This document shows positions 52,395 through 62,039 of a stretch of DNA of 64,000 bases, one piece after another. Below the pieces are notes generated by a model that was given only the letters and a program-made list of their open reading frames with translations, had not been told where the DNA came from and made no database searches. How positions within the stretch are numbered: position 1 is the first letter of the stretch; each line of letters begins with the position of its first letter. Made by a program: the position numbers and the translations under genes. The stretch is from positions 1 to 64,000 of the forward strand of contig NZ_BSOT01000006.1 of NCBI RefSeq assembly GCF_030160655.1, written 5' to 3'. Source of the stretch: Agaribacter marinus. GTDB taxonomy: Bacteria; Pseudomonadota; Gammaproteobacteria; Enterobacterales; Alteromonadaceae.

Positions 52395-52928
52395 ATGTCT
52401 GAATTGACAACTGTCGCTCGCCCCTACGCAAAAGCAGCTTTTGATTTTGCGGTAGAAAAGTCTGACATTGAAAACTGGCAAAGTATGCTGGTTTTCGCTG
52501 GTGAAGTTGCAAATAATGAAGCGATGAGCGAATTGTTAGCAGGTTCCGTTGCTGCAAGTAAACTTGCAGAAATTTTCATTTCAATTTGCGGTGAGCAATT
52601 AAATGAAAATGGCCAAAACTTTATTAAAGTTTTAGCTGAAAACGAACGCCTGGCTGCCCTACCCGCAATCGCAGAAAGCTTTAATGCACTTAAAACTGAG
52701 TACGAAAAAGTATTAGATGTTGATGTAACATCTGCTAGTGAACTTGGTGTAGAGCAACAAACCAAAGTTAGTGCCGCATTGGAAAAACGATTTGCGCGCA
52801 AAATACAGCTTAATTGTAACGTGGATCCTAGCTTAGTTGCTGGCTTAATTATAAGAGCCGGCGATACAGTGATTGATGGTTCCGTAAATTCAAAATTGAA
52901 CCGTCTGAAAGACGCGTTGCAAGCATAA
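52395..52928 (+). CDS. atpH: ATP synthase F1 subunit delta
   Basis: 177 residues. It begins [19 protein letters not shown] and ends [17 protein letters not shown], both family hallmarks. It links the peripheral stalk to the top of the F1 head. Confidence 0.97.
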   Translation: MSELTTVARPYAKAAFDFAVEKSDIENWQSMLVFAGEVANNEAMSELLAGSVAASKLAEIFISICGEQLNENGQNFIKVLAENERLAALPAIAESFNALKTEYEKVLDVDVTSASELGVEQQTKVSAALEKRFARKIQLNCNVDPSLVAGLIIRAGDTVIDGSVNSKLNRLKDALQA

Positions 52929-52941
52929 CGGGGATAAGAGC

Positions 52942-54483
52942 ATGCAACTTAATTCCACTGAAATTGCTGAACTGATCAAAAAAAGAATTGAACAGTTTGA
53001 TGTAAAAAGTGAAGCGAGAAATGAAGGAACAATCGTTGGTGTAACTGACGGTATCATTCGCATTCACGGCCTTGCTGATGTAATGCAAGGTGAGATGATT
53101 GAACTTCCTGGCGGTCGATACGCCATTGCACTAAACCTTGAACGAGATTCAGTTGGTGCCGTTGTAATGGGTCCATATGCTGACCTTCAGGAAGGTGTAA
53201 AAGTAAATTCAACCGGTCGTATATTGGAAGTGCCAGTAGGTCCTGCACTTTTGGGTCGCGTTGTAAATACATTAGGTGCACCAATAGATGGAAAAGGCGC
53301 AATTGACGCTTCTGGTTTTGAACCAGTTGAGAAAATTGCACCGGGCGTAATTGAGCGTCAATCAGTAGATCAGCCGGTACAAACTGGTTATAAGTCTGTT
53401 GATTCAATGATTCCAATTGGTCGTGGTCAGCGTGAATTAGTTATCGGTGACCGCCAAACAGGTAAAACTGCTTTAGCAATCGATGCAATCATTAACCAGA
53501 AAAACACAGGCGTTAAATGTGTTTATGTGGCGATTGGTCAAAAAGCGTCAACCATCGCTAATGTTGTACGTAAGTTAGAAGAGCACGGCGCGATGGGTCA
53601 CACCATTATTGTGGCTGCATCTGCATCTGAATCTGCTGCATTACAATACCTTGCGCCATATTCTGGCTGTACGATGGGTGAATACTTCCGCGATCGCGGT
53701 GAAGACGCGCTTATTGTATATGATGACTTATCTAAGCAAGCGGTAGCATATCGTCAGGTATCACTATTGCTTAAACGTCCACCTGGACGTGAAGCATACC
53801 CTGGTGACGTATTCTATCTTCACTCACGTCTTCTTGAGCGTGCTGCACGTGTTAACGCAAATTATGTTGAAAAATATACCAATGGCGAAGTGAAAGGTAA
53901 AACCGGTTCATTAACCGCGCTACCTATCATTGAGACACAAGCAGGTGATGTTTCAGCATTTGTACCAACCAACGTAATCTCAATTACTGACGGTCAGATC
54001 TTCCTAGAAACTGACTTATTTAACGCGGGTATTCGTCCGGCGGTAAATGCAGGTATTTCAGTGTCTCGAGTTGGTGGTGCTGCACAAACCAAAATTGTGA
54101 AGAAGCTTGGTGGTGGTATTCGTTTAGCACTTGCGCAATATCGTGAACTAGCGGCGTTCTCGCAATTTGCTTCTGACCTTGATGAAGCAACACGTGAACA
54201 GCTTGAGCATGGTGAACGTGTGACTGAATTAATGAAACAGAATCAATATGCACCACTTTCTGTGGCCGAAACAGCGGTATCGTTGTTTGCTGCAGAGAAA
54301 GGCTATTTGAAAGACGTTGAATTGAATAAAGTACTGGATTTTGAATCTGCCCTGCACTCTTACATGAACAGTGAAAGCGCTGAGTTGATGAACACTATCA
54401 ATGAAACGGGTAACTACAATAGTGATATTGAAAGCCAACTAAAAGCTGCATTTGATTCGTTCAAAGCAACCCAAACTTGGTAA
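52942..54483 (+). CDS. atpA: ATP synthase F1 subunit alpha
   Basis: 513 residues, full length. The non-catalytic nucleotide site carries the P-loop [13 protein letters not shown], and [20 protein letters not shown] and [14 protein letters not shown] are conserved. It alternates with beta in the F1 hexamer. Confidence 0.98.
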   Translation: MQLNSTEIAELIKKRIEQFDVKSEARNEGTIVGVTDGIIRIHGLADVMQGEMIELPGGRYAIALNLERDSVGAVVMGPYADLQEGVKVNSTGRILEVPVGPALLGRVVNTLGAPIDGKGAIDASGFEPVEKIAPGVIERQSVDQPVQTGYKSVDSMIPIGRGQRELVIGDRQTGKTALAIDAIINQKNTGVKCVYVAIGQKASTIANVVRKLEEHGAMGHTIIVAASASESAALQYLAPYSGCTMGEYFRDRGEDALIVYDDLSKQAVAYRQVSLLLKRPPGREAYPGDVFYLHSRLLERAARVNANYVEKYTNGEVKGKTGSLTALPIIETQAGDVSAFVPTNVISITDGQIFLETDLFNAGIRPAVNAGISVSRVGGAAQTKIVKKLGGGIRLALAQYRELAAFSQFASDLDEATREQLEHGERVTELMKQNQYAPLSVAETAVSLFAAEKGYLKDVELNKVLDFESALHSYMNSESAELMNTINETGNYNSDIESQLKAAFDSFKATQTW

Positions 54484-54539
54484 TCAATTTTGCCTCACTT
54501 ATATGTGGGGCACATTGTTGAGTAATCGGAGAAAGTGTC

Positions 54540-55400
54540 ATGGCTAGCGGAAAAGAGATAAAAGGTAAGATTGGGAGTATTAAAAATACTCAAAAAATTA
54601 CCAATGCAATGGAGATGGTTGCTGCTTCAAAAATGAAGCGTGCACAAGAGCGCATGAGCGCTGGCCGTCCCTATGCACAAAGCATGCTAAAAGTGATTGG
54701 TCATATTGCTAACGGAAATCTTGAATTTCGTCATCCATATTTGGAAGATCGTGAAGTCAAGAACGTTGGTTTTATCGTTGTATCTACTGACCGTGGATTA
54801 TGTGGTGGTTTAAACACCAATGAATTCAAGGCAGTGGCTGGAAAAGTTCGTAGTTATAAAGAACAAGGTGCAGATGTAAGTTTTGCTGCCTTAGGTTCAA
54901 AAGCTGTTGGCTTCTTCGGTCGTTTTGGTGGCAAAGTACTTGCTGCTGAATCGGGTCTTGGCGACAAACCAAGTGTTAGTGATGTAGTAGGTGTTGTTAA
55001 AGTGATGCTTGATGCATACGATAACGGTGAATTAGACCGTATCTATTTGGTTTACAACAAATTTGTAAATACCATGTCACAAGAACCATTGATCAGTCAG
55101 CTATTACCTTTACCTAAATCAGAAGATGAAGGATTAAAGCATCGCTGGGATTACATTTATGAGCCAGATCCAAAAGAAATTTTGGAAAAACTGATGGTTA
55201 GATACATCGAATCACAAGTGTATCAAGGCGTTGTAGAGAATGCAGCGTCAGAACAAGCAGCACGTATGGTAGCAATGAAAGCCGCTACTGATAATGCTGG
55301 TAATCTCATTGATGACTTGCAGTTAGTTTATAACAAAGCGCGACAAGCCGCGATTACGCAAGAGATAAGCGAAATTGTGAGCGGTGCAGCTGCTGTTTAG
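54540..55400 (+). CDS. atpG: ATP synthase F1 subunit gamma
   Basis: 286 residues. Terminal helices [20 protein letters not shown] and [20 protein letters not shown] form the rotor shaft, and [11 protein letters not shown] is the conserved central motif. It turns within the alpha/beta ring. Confidence 0.98.
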   Translation: MASGKEIKGKIGSIKNTQKITNAMEMVAASKMKRAQERMSAGRPYAQSMLKVIGHIANGNLEFRHPYLEDREVKNVGFIVVSTDRGLCGGLNTNEFKAVAGKVRSYKEQGADVSFAALGSKAVGFFGRFGGKVLAAESGLGDKPSVSDVVGVVKVMLDAYDNGELDRIYLVYNKFVNTMSQEPLISQLLPLPKSEDEGLKHRWDYIYEPDPKEILEKLMVRYIESQVYQGVVENAASEQAARMVAMKAATDNAGNLIDDLQLVYNKARQAAITQEISEIVSGAAAV

Positions 55401-55413
55401 GTAAAGAATTTAA

Positions 55414-56814
<1,401 letters not shown>

Positions 56815-56844
56815 TCTAAGTTAATAGATTACGGGAGATTTAAT

Positions 56845-57261
56845 ATGGCTATGACAGTTCACTTGGATGTAGTAAGCGCTGAAGACTCGATTTTCTCGGG
56901 TTTAGTTGAAAGCATCCAAGTTTCTGGTAGCGAAGGTGAGTTGGGTATTAATCCCGGCCATGCGCCTTTGTTAACAGGCATTAAACCTGGCATGCTAAGA
57001 CTAGTTAAGCAACATGGCGAAGAGGAGTTTTTGTATGTTGCTGGCGGGACTCTAGAAGTTCAACCTAGCCAAATAACAGTGTTAGCAGATACTGCATTAC
57101 GTGCCGATGATATTGATGAGTCTTCAGCATTAGAAGCTAAGAAGCATGCGGAAGAAAAAATTGCACAAGCAGACGGTGCTGATTTTGATTACGCAGAAGC
57201 AGCGATTGAATTATCTGAAGCGATCGCTCAATTAAGATTGATTCAAAAACTGCGAAAGTAA
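56845..57261 (+). CDS. atpC: ATP synthase F1 subunit epsilon
   Basis: 138 residues. The N-terminal beta-sandwich ([14 protein letters not shown] and [20 protein letters not shown]) and the C-terminal helical pair that can inhibit hydrolysis are present. It is the last gene of the operon, followed by a terminator. Confidence 0.97.
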   Translation: MAMTVHLDVVSAEDSIFSGLVESIQVSGSEGELGINPGHAPLLTGIKPGMLRLVKQHGEEEFLYVAGGTLEVQPSQITVLADTALRADDIDESSALEAKKHAEEKIAQADGADFDYAEAAIELSEAIAQLRLIQKLRK

Positions 57262-57290
57262 TATCTGACTGGTTTAAATCGAATATTAAA

Positions 57291-57318
57291 AAAGCTAGCG
57301 TTGCGCTAGTTTTTTTTT
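57291..57318 (+). terminator. Terminator of the atp operon
   Basis: CTAGCG and CGCTAG form a stem with loop TTG, followed by nine T residues, 30 bp after atpC. Confidence 0.92.
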
Positions 57319-57601
57319 GCCTATAATTTATTAAAAATTTCTTACATATTATTTTAGTAGTCCGGCAAGACGTTCTAAACGTTTCAATACGAAACATTAA
57401 AAATCATCAATTTTAATCCTAATACACATCTAAATATATAGTCTACACATAATAAATTAATCATTGTAAATAAAAGGTTAATTTGTGTTCTTGTAATACA
57501 ACTAACGACAAAAAATGACAAAAAAATAATAGTCTAGTTAATCAATACCTTACTGTCTAAAACACTTCTAAGTTTTAACGAAACTAAACAATATTGTTAA
57601 G

Positions 57602-57615
57602 AATTGTTAACAATT
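57602..57615. promoter_or_regulatory. 14-bp palindrome upstream of the agarase gene
   Basis: AATTGTTAACAATT is a perfect palindrome in the leader, of a size suited to a dimeric repressor. Regulation by agar-derived sugars would be usual for such genes, but the protein that binds is unknown. Confidence 0.35.
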
Positions 57616-57698
57616 AATTGTGAATTATTTAGAATGTACGGGTTAAATTCATACCTCCGTATGATTTTGTATATTTGATTAATTGAGAGGAATCGCTA

Positions 57699-60600
57699 AT
57701 GAAGCGCGTTACCAAGGGGCTAGTTTTAGCTGTCGGTATAGCATTAATGCCAACGAGTATTTATGCCCAAACTGAGACGGTCATCAACGTAGATACTAAA
57801 CATAGCAAGAACGGTGTATCTGAGTTTGATAGAAGAAAATTTATCACTGTGCATTCGTCCATAAACGAAAACGATTGGACAGGTGAAGAAGATAAACTTG
57901 AATACCTAATCAACGATTTGAATGTGTATTTTGGTCGTGACAACGGTTCAATGCCTTGGAATATTAACCAAGCGGTGCAAGACCCAAGTCGTCCTGGGTT
58001 TGCTGACCCAAATTGGATAGCCTCTCAAGGGGAATATACAAGAGAAACAGTATATGGCGTTAACAGAGCAGACAGGCACCAATATGATGACAAAGCTGAT
58101 GTGATGATTGGTGGGCAAGTCAATCCATTCTGGCCGGTACACATCACAAACCCTTGTTGTGCAGATCATGAAGGCTGGGAAATTGGTGGCGCAGATGCTG
58201 TCGGTGAATTCATGGGACGTTTTTTAAATGAATTTTACAGAAACGATGGTGAATCTGTTACAGAAGGTCACCCACGTCCAAGTATTCTAGAAATCTTAAA
58301 TGAACCGCTCTATGAATTAACAACGACAGGTACAACCCCTCCAATAGACGTTTTTCAATTTCATAATGATGTCGCTGACAATATTCGTTTATTTAATAGT
58401 GATGTACTTATTGGTGGTTACACAACAGCTTTTCCTATTTTCGAAGAACGTAATTTCGAACGGTGGGCGGAACGAATGAAGTTGTTTATTGATACCAGCG
58501 GTAATCATATGGACTTTTTCTCTATCCATCTATATGACTTTAATTCTAAAGGCGGCGATAGAACTGTAGATTACTTTAAAGGTGGGCGTGTCGAAGCAAC
58601 AATGGACATGATGGAACATTACAGTCAATTAGCACTTAGTACTCAAAAGCCTTGGGTAATTTCAGAATATGGCGGGCGCGATCACTTTTTAGAAGATCAA
58701 GCGTGGTCTCCACTAAGAGATTGGCATTTCATGAAGGCGATGAGCCCGATGATGATGCAATTTATGGACAGACCGGATAGTGTGCTAAAAACACTACCTT
58801 TCATTGTAGCAAAAGCGACATGGGGTACGGTTGATGGTAACCCTTACCCTTGGAGACTTTTACGTCAAGCACACGAAGGCATTGGTGAAACAGGTGACAA
58901 TTGGGTATTCACAGAGCAAGTAAAATTTTATGAACTGTGGTCAGATGTAGAAGGTACGCGTGTAGATACTACTTCGTCTAACCCAAATGTGCTTGTTGAC
59001 AGTTACGTTGCAGACAATAAAGTCTATGTCATTTTGAGTAACCTCAGCCGAGATACTGAAGAAGTGTACCTTCAAACCTTTGGTGCAGAAGGCAATGGTG
59101 TCCAGTCGGTAAAAATAAAGCAACTTTATCTAGATGCTAATACGCCAGTACTTAGCAATGAAACAACGGCATCAGCACCTGAAAGCATTAATCTTGGCGC
59201 AGAAGCAAGCGCCATCATTGAATATACTTTTGTATCTGATATTACTATTGATGAAGAATCTTCAGAGAGTAAATACTACGCCACAAGTTACCTACAAGAA
59301 ATTACTGAAAATACAGCTATACCGTTTACTATCAACGGTGTAAATACAAGCGACTTTGGTGAAGCGGTACTGCGTTTCGCTGTTGGTCGTGACCATGGTT
59401 TGTCTCTTGCACCGGTCGTTACAGTAAACGGTACAGCCCTTTCTGGTGATGTCGTTTATGCGGGTGATAACCAAGCTGAACGTCCACGCTTTTTTAGTTT
59501 GCTTGAAGTTGCGGTACCAATGTCACTATTAGAAGAAAGCAATGCCGTTACTGTGAGCTTTCCTGACAGCACAGGTCACATTGCTAGCATGGCCTTGAAA
59601 GTATTCAACTTTAGCGACGATGTCCGCGACGTGCCGGGTGATGTTACAGGTATTGTGATTACTGCTGAAGAAGATATTTTGGCCGTGGGTCAAACGGGCA
59701 CCGTTAACGCGCAAGTATTACCCTTCTTTGCTGACAATCAAGCTTTTTCCTTGTCTTCTAGTGATAACAGTATTGCAACAGTTGATGACAATGGCGTAGT
59801 AACTTCTATTGCTGCCGGTAACGTGGTTATTACTGCTACAAGTGACGAGGGAGACTTTACTGCAGAGACCACTATCACGATTGAAGAACCTGTTAGTCCG
59901 AGTATTTCGTTCGATGATACAAGCTACTACGTAAATACAGCGTTTGAGAATAACGGCGTTATCACTGTTACCACAAACTACGAAGCCGGCACGGGAGAGG
60001 TAGTGACCGATGGCGTAGGTGGTATTCGCTACTTTGTACGTGAATTAACGGCTGGTTTTGCATCAGTTGTAAAAGACATCATTGTATTTGACGCGAGTGT
60101 CATTGGCACACAACGCGGTACTTCTGTTGTCGATATTCCACTTGATTTTGCAACACCGACATCAGACTTGCCCGAAGGCAATTTTTACTTTTTGTTTGTT
60201 CAATTCGAGTCTTCTAACGGTGAAACCAAAAATGTTGCCGCATTCCCCCTAAACATTGTCGAAGGTGAAGTAGAAGATGTTGATCCATTCTTGACCTTGC
60301 AAGATGCTGATGCAATTCGCTCTACGCCAGTAGTATCCGGCGGAACGTTATCAGTGACCACTGAATTTAACGCTGGCGCAGGTGCAGAAGTTTCAGATAC
60401 TGCAGGCGGTATTCAATATTTCTTTAGAGAATTAACGCCCAGTTTTGGTTTAGTAAATGACTATATTACGTTTGACGCGACGGTTGTTGGTGAACAGGCG
60501 GGTACGTCTACGGTTGATTTGTCACTGGATGGCGTGCCACCGAGTGACCAATTGGACGATGGTAACTTTTACTTCCTATTTGCACGCTTTATCGATACCA

Positions 60601-61310
60601 ATGGCGTGGAGCAGTCTATCGACGGAGTATTCCCTATTGAGGTCGTTGCACCAATCGCTGAACCTGTATTATCTTTAGATAACAATGATGTATTTACTGG
60701 CGACTTATTAGAAGGCCAAACAGTCACAATTTCTACGACATTTGAAGCTGGTGCTGGTGAAACAGTTACAAGTAAATACAATGGTATTCGCTATTTCTTC
60801 CGTCACCTCAATTCAGGTTTTGGTGTGGTCAATGACATTATCGTTGAAGACAGTAGTGTAGTAGATATGCAGTCAGGCACCTCTAGCGTAGAACTTTCGT
60901 TAGCAGGTGTTTTACCTTCAAGTGCCTTACCTGAAGGTGATTTTTACTTCCTCTTTGCCATCATGGGCTCTAGTAATGGCAATGACTATAACATTGTGCC
61001 AGTGTTCCCAATTTCAGTACTGGCAGATACCGACGGTGATGGCGTTCCAAATGAAACTGACCAAGACGACGATGGCGACAATGTGCCTGATGATGTGGAT
61101 GATTATCCTCTAGATCCGACGTTAGGCGTTAAAGGTGACTTTGATGGTGATTTGGATGTAGATCGTCGCGACCTTGCGCTATTTGTTCGACTGGTGCGTA
61201 ACCCTGCGAGCTTGCGCCCAGAATATGACTTTGATGGTAACGGTGTAGTCAACAGAGCTGACGCTAATACACTAAAAACTTTATGTACTAAAACTCGTTG
61301 TGCGGAGTAA
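57699..61310 (+). CDS. Secreted GH86-type beta-agarase/porphyranase with a C-terminal dockerin-like module
   Basis: 1,203 residues. The signal peptide ends at SIYA (residue 23). Residues about 25-510 match the GH86 agarase/porphyranase barrel, with FITVHSSINENDW, VYFGRDNGSMPW, a likely acid/base Glu202 in ILEILNEP and a likely nucleophile Glu323 in VISEYGG. A beta-sandwich (about 520-645), a Big2-like Ig domain (about 649-728) and three related repeats of about 120 residues (about 733-1107, each with GGI.YF.REL-like and NFYFLF motifs) follow. Residues 1109-1143 are acidic DTDGDG repeats like thrombospondin type 3. Two calcium-loop motifs, D1147-D1158 (DFDGDLDVDRRD) and D1177-D1188 (DFDGNGVVNRAD), form a dockerin-like module; the chain ends in a Cys pair. 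The next gene encodes a cohesin-like protein 5 bases away. Agar or porphyran as substrate is inferred from the family. Confidence 0.88.
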   Translation: MKRVTKGLVLAVGIALMPTSIYAQTETVINVDTKHSKNGVSEFDRRKFITVHSSINENDWTGEEDKLEYLINDLNVYFGRDNGSMPWNINQAVQDPSRPGFADPNWIASQGEYTRETVYGVNRADRHQYDDKADVMIGGQVNPFWPVHITNPCCADHEGWEIGGADAVGEFMGRFLNEFYRNDGESVTEGHPRPSILEILNEPLYELTTTGTTPPIDVFQFHNDVADNIRLFNSDVLIGGYTTAFPIFEERNFERWAERMKLFIDTSGNHMDFFSIHLYDFNSKGGDRTVDYFKGGRVEATMDMMEHYSQLALSTQKPWVISEYGGRDHFLEDQAWSPLRDWHFMKAMSPMMMQFMDRPDSVLKTLPFIVAKATWGTVDGNPYPWRLLRQAHEGIGETGDNWVFTEQVKFYELWSDVEGTRVDTTSSNPNVLVDSYVADNKVYVILSNLSRDTEEVYLQTFGAEGNGVQSVKIKQLYLDANTPVLSNETTASAPESINLGAEASAIIEYTFVSDITIDEESSESKYYATSYLQEITENTAIPFTINGVNTSDFGEAVLRFAVGRDHGLSLAPVVTVNGTALSGDVVYAGDNQAERPRFFSLLEVAVPMSLLEESNAVTVSFPDSTGHIASMALKVFNFSDDVRDVPGDVTGIVITAEEDILAVGQTGTVNAQVLPFFADNQAFSLSSSDNSIATVDDNGVVTSIAAGNVVITATSDEGDFTAETTITIEEPVSPSISFDDTSYYVNTAFENNGVITVTTNYEAGTGEVVTDGVGGIRYFVRELTAGFASVVKDIIVFDASVIGTQRGTSVVDIPLDFATPTSDLPEGNFYFLFVQFESSNGETKNVAAFPLNIVEGEVEDVDPFLTLQDADAIRSTPVVSGGTLSVTTEFNAGAGAEVSDTAGGIQYFFRELTPSFGLVNDYITFDATVVGEQAGTSTVDLSLDGVPPSDQLDDGNFYFLFARFIDTNGVEQSIDGVFPIEVVAPIAEPVLSLDNNDVFTGDLLEGQTVTISTTFEAGAGETVTSKYNGIRYFFRHLNSGFGVVNDIIVEDSSVVDMQSGTSSVELSLAGVLPSSALPEGDFYFLFAIMGSSNGNDYNIVPVFPISVLADTDGDGVPNETDQDDDGDNVPDDVDDYPLDPTLGVKGDFDGDLDVDRRDLALFVRLVRNPASLRPEYDFDGNGVVNRADANTLKTLCTKTRCAE

Positions 61311-61315
61311 CTACA

Positions 61316-61897
61316 ATGAAAAAATTATTAATCGCTAGTTTAATTACCCTGATGAGCTTTGGCTCATCAGCGGGCCTTGTTTTCAGTTCTAATTCGTCGA
61401 CTGTTGGTGTCGGCGATACTATCACGCTAGATATTGCGTTTGATTTTAATAGTAGCGCAAGAACAGACGATATTTATGAGTTTGGATTAGATCTTGTTTT
61501 TGATCCTAGTGTGGTCGCCTTCGATAGCGCCGTTCTAGTTGGGCCTTACGCAACCTTGGACGAAGACATGAATGGCTTTGACGACTACGACTTAGGCATT
61601 GACGATTTCAGTTTTGCTGACCTTATTTTATTTGATGTCTTCAATTTAGATTTTACTGCGCCATTGTTGCCGACAACGGGCGTTGTTGACCTGTTGAGTG
61701 TGCAATTTACCGCCTTAGATTTTGGCGCGGCTAATTTCATGTTGGAATCTGTTGCATTGGTTGACAGTTTTTTTTCTGAAGAAATTCTAGATGCAACGTT
61801 TGAAACGTCTGTGACTGTGGTGGATGTGCCTACGCCATTGGTATTTAGTTTCGTAGGTTTAGGGATTACTTTACTGATGTTGAGAAGAAAGGAGTAA
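61316..61897 (+). CDS. Cohesin-like protein with a PEP-CTERM-type sorting signal
   Basis: 193 residues from the ATG at 61316 (GGAG 8 bases upstream); an upstream TTG is less likely. A signal peptide (ending SFGSSA) is followed by a beta-sandwich with cohesin-type features: an N-terminal strand with VGVGDTITLDIAFDFN, then EFGLDLVFDPSVVAFDSAVL and VDLLSVQFTALDFG. The C-terminus has VPTP, a hydrophobic helix (FSFVGLGITLLML) and RRKE, as in PEP-CTERM proteins processed by an exosortase in Gram-negatives. The stop of the agarase gene lies 5 bases upstream. Family knowledge says cohesins bind dockerins; that this one binds the neighbouring agarase is inference. No exosortase gene is in the window. 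Confidence 0.78.
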   Translation: MKKLLIASLITLMSFGSSAGLVFSSNSSTVGVGDTITLDIAFDFNSSARTDDIYEFGLDLVFDPSVVAFDSAVLVGPYATLDEDMNGFDDYDLGIDDFSFADLILFDVFNLDFTAPLLPTTGVVDLLSVQFTALDFGAANFMLESVALVDSFFSEEILDATFETSVTVVDVPTPLVFSFVGLGITLLMLRRKE

Positions 61898-61930
61898 TAC
61901 TTCCTTAGGGCGTTCCACGGATTTCCAACT

Positions 61931-61967
61931 AAAGGCGTTACCGGTTCATTTTTGGTAGCGCTTTTTT
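61931..61967 (+). terminator. Terminator of the agarase-cohesin operon
   Basis: GCGTTACC (61935-61942) pairs with GGTAGCGC (61954-61961) with one G-T pair, flanked by AAA and followed by six T residues. It closes a two-gene unit. Confidence 0.85.
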
Positions 61968-62039
61968 CAAATTAGTAACCTCCGTTACTTATTTGGCATA
62001 TAAAAACCAATAGACAAAATATAGGTAAGTACTAACTAT

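Larger units (their letters stand above)
57262..57698 (+). other. AT-rich leader of the agarase operon
   Basis: After the atp terminator there are about 380 bp of very AT-rich DNA without an open frame. The perfect palindrome AATTGTTAACAATT lies at 57602-57615, about 85 bp before the agarase start. A GAGAGGAA ribosome site precedes the ATG. No convincing -35/-10 pair could be singled out. Confidence 0.5.
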
